Source: a virus
Length of the DNA: 39,426 bases
IMG/VR virus record: IMGVR_UViG_3300030382_000777
Coordinates: 1-39,426 of that record
Direction: 5' to 3' (one strand)
Shown here piece by piece: positions 38,320-39,426 of the stretch (its first letter is position 1; every line of letters begins with the position of its first letter). The position numbers and the translations under genes were made by a program. The notes under the pieces were generated by a model. That model saw only the letters and a program-made list of their open reading frames with translations, had not been told where the DNA came from and did no database searches.

Positions 38320-39426
38320 CTAACGAGTTCGTAAGGCACATGCCTTGCGGCAATTGTGGCTCATCAGATGGTAATTCATTGTACTCTGATGGGCACACCT
38401 ACTGCTTTGTCTGTCACGAAAGAACAGGCGACAATGATGTTATTCACAGTCAAAGAATGACTAAAACTGTACACCTCACTGGCTCAGCCGAACGGTTGCA
38501 TAAAAGAAATATATCTGAGAAGACTAATCAGTTCTTCCAAATCTACAGGGACGGGGACGTGTTACGATTCCCTTACCATGATGAATCAGGTATATTATTA
38601 GGTGTTAAAACCAAAACAAAAAAGAAAGACTTTCGCTATGAAGGAGTTTCCACTGATACCTTATTCGCTCAGCATAAGTTTCCTAATACTGGTAAACGTA
38701 TTGTTGTTACTGAAGGTGAACTAGATGCAGCATCTTGTTACGAAGCTATGCCAGGATGGCCTATGGTTTCCTTACCACATGGTGCTGCTAGTGCGAAGAA
38801 AGATATACAAAAACAAATCCCATTGTTCCAAGGTTATGAAGAGATTGTATTATTCTTCGATGGAGATGACGCAGGGCGTAAGGCGGCTGAAGAGGCGGCA
38901 TCAGTATTACCGCCTGGCAAGGTATCCATCGCTCGCCTTGAGGGCTTTAAAGACCCCTCAGAGGCGTTACAAGCTAACGATGCTGAAGCGATTCGAAAGG
39001 CTATATGGGACGCTAAACCCTTTAGACCTGATGGCATCGTCGATGGCAAGTCGCTCCTCAAGACAGTTACGACACCGCAACCACCATTTGACCATGAATA
39101 CCCCTTTGAAGGACTTAACAAGAAACTACACGGGATCAGGTACGGAGAACTTACTACATTTACTGCGGGCACTGGAGCCGGAAAAACATCAATCATGCGT
39201 CACATTGCAACTGACTTACTCCAGAAGGGGGAAACAGTTGGGATCTTGGAGCTTGAAGCAAGCAATAGGAGAACAGCACTTGGACTGATGTCCACAGCTG
39301 TTGGAAAAAACTTAGCTATTGGAGAACACACTGAAGATGAGCTTAAAGAAGCTTTCAATAATTCCATTGCTAATTGGAATTTGTATATGTTTGATGGGTT
39401 CGGAAGTTTTGACCCCGATCTTATCT
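38307..39426 (+). CDS. primase-helicase, gp4-like (partial, cut by window end)
   Basis: 373 residues visible with no stop. N-terminal zinc ribbon: Cys14, Cys17 (MPCGNCGSSDGNS) and Cys33, Cys36 (YCFVCHERTG). TOPRIM primase: VVTEGELDAAS (Glu135) and LFFDGDDAGR (Asp184, Asp186). Helicase Walker A TAGTGAGKTS (Lys292). The family makes RNA primers and unwinds DNA at the fork. Start is ATG 38307, inside the endonuclease end. Met51 (38457) lies four bases after motif copy 8 and could start a helicase-only form like T7 gp4B (from Met64). Confidence 0.97.
   Translation, partial: MVDLTNEFVRHMPCGNCGSSDGNSLYSDGHTYCFVCHERTGDNDVIHSQRMTKTVHLTGSAERLHKRNISEKTNQFFQIYRDGDVLRFPYHDESGILLGVKTKTKKKDFRYEGVSTDTLFAQHKFPNTGKRIVVTEGELDAASCYEAMPGWPMVSLPHGAASAKKDIQKQIPLFQGYEEIVLFFDGDDAGRKAAEEAASVLPPGKVSIARLEGFKDPSEALQANDAEAIRKAIWDAKPFRPDGIVDGKSLLKTVTTPQPPFDHEYPFEGLNKKLHGIRYGELTTFTAGTGAGKTSIMRHIATDLLQKGETVGILELEASNRRTALGLMSTAVGKNLAIGEHTEDELKEAFNNSIANWNLYMFDGFGSFDPDLI
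38442..38453 (+). promoter_or_regulatory. motif copy 8, ATTCACAGTCAA, inside primase-helicase gene
   Basis: Exact core in extended form TGTTATTCACAGTCAAAG. Reads Val-Ile-His-Ser-Gln in the gp4 frame, a different frame from copies 6 and 7. Three bases separate it from the in-frame ATG at 38457. Confidence 0.75.

Noticed and set aside
38834-39196. Minus-strand frame opposite primase-helicase and similar minus-strand frames elsewhere
   Set aside because: All lie opposite strong plus-strand genes, have no ribosome sites and read as unnatural Ser/Leu/Pro-rich sequence; no minus-strand gene is supported.
1-39426. Integrase, transposase, CRISPR array or toxin-antitoxin module
   Set aside because: None was recognised. 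The tRNA genes have no integrase nearby, and direct repeats found are too few and irregular for a CRISPR array.

Overview
This window is most of the genome of a marine T7-like cyanophage, a podovirus of the Autographiviridae type. Evidence: a single-subunit RNA polymerase, SSB, endonuclease I and primase-helicase in T7 order, a complete T7-type head, tail and terminase set (portal to large terminase), and photosynthesis genes (hli and psbA). All recognised genes are on the + strand, tightly packed with start/stop overlaps. The DNA is AT-rich; psbA and the large terminase gene use visibly more C-ending codons than their neighbours. The host is inferred to be marine Synechococcus or Prochlorococcus from psbA/hli; the sequence does not decide between them.

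Layout. 1-3.2 kb: 3' end of an unidentified gene, two small proteins, portal, scaffold. 3.3-5.2 kb: hli-psbA, a secreted beta-barrel-like protein, small ORFs. 5.3-7.7 kb: structural-looking protein, tRNA-Ser(GCT), tRNA-Gly(TCC), major capsid, two small genes, a strong UUCG terminator. 7.75-24.25 kb: tail tubular proteins A and B, internal virion proteins (gp13-gp16-like), tail fibre and fibre-like proteins. 24.25-26.9 kb: putative holin with two secreted proteins, small genes and the small terminase subunit. 26.9-30.24 kb: predicted WHH/HNH-like protein and large terminase. 30.24-31.4 kb: terminator, two small ORFs, thyX. 31.4-31.78 kb: non-coding and rich in hairpins. 31.7-34.8 kb: two host-type sigma70 promoters and a dense run of tiny early genes with tRNA-Asp(GTC). 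34.8-39.4 kb: RNA polymerase, SSB, endonuclease, primase-helicase (cut by the window end). The order terminase - thyX - early promoters - RNA polymerase means the right and left ends of a T7-like map are joined here, so the contig is probably circularly assembled or re-cut; the missing part should hold DNA polymerase and exonuclease.

Working model. Host RNA polymerase starts at the sigma70 promoters near 31.75 and 32.0 kb and makes the small early proteins and the phage RNA polymerase. Replication proteins follow, then virion and packaging proteins. psbA and hli would keep photosystem II working during infection and ThyX would supply dTMP.

The most unusual signal is a 12-bp motif (ATTCACAGTCAA and close variants) present eight times on one strand between 32.2 and 38.5 kb, in leaders and inside genes in all three frames, and not seen elsewhere in the window. 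It behaves like a DNA- or RNA-level control element, possibly the promoter of the phage polymerase. Other notable points: a 24-bp promoter-like sequence shared by the RNA polymerase gene and the terminase 3' flank; an exact 20-bp inverted repeat between thyX and the non-coding region; a fibre repeat duplicated at protein level but heavily changed at synonymous sites; and a conserved-looking secreted protein with no ordinary start codon.
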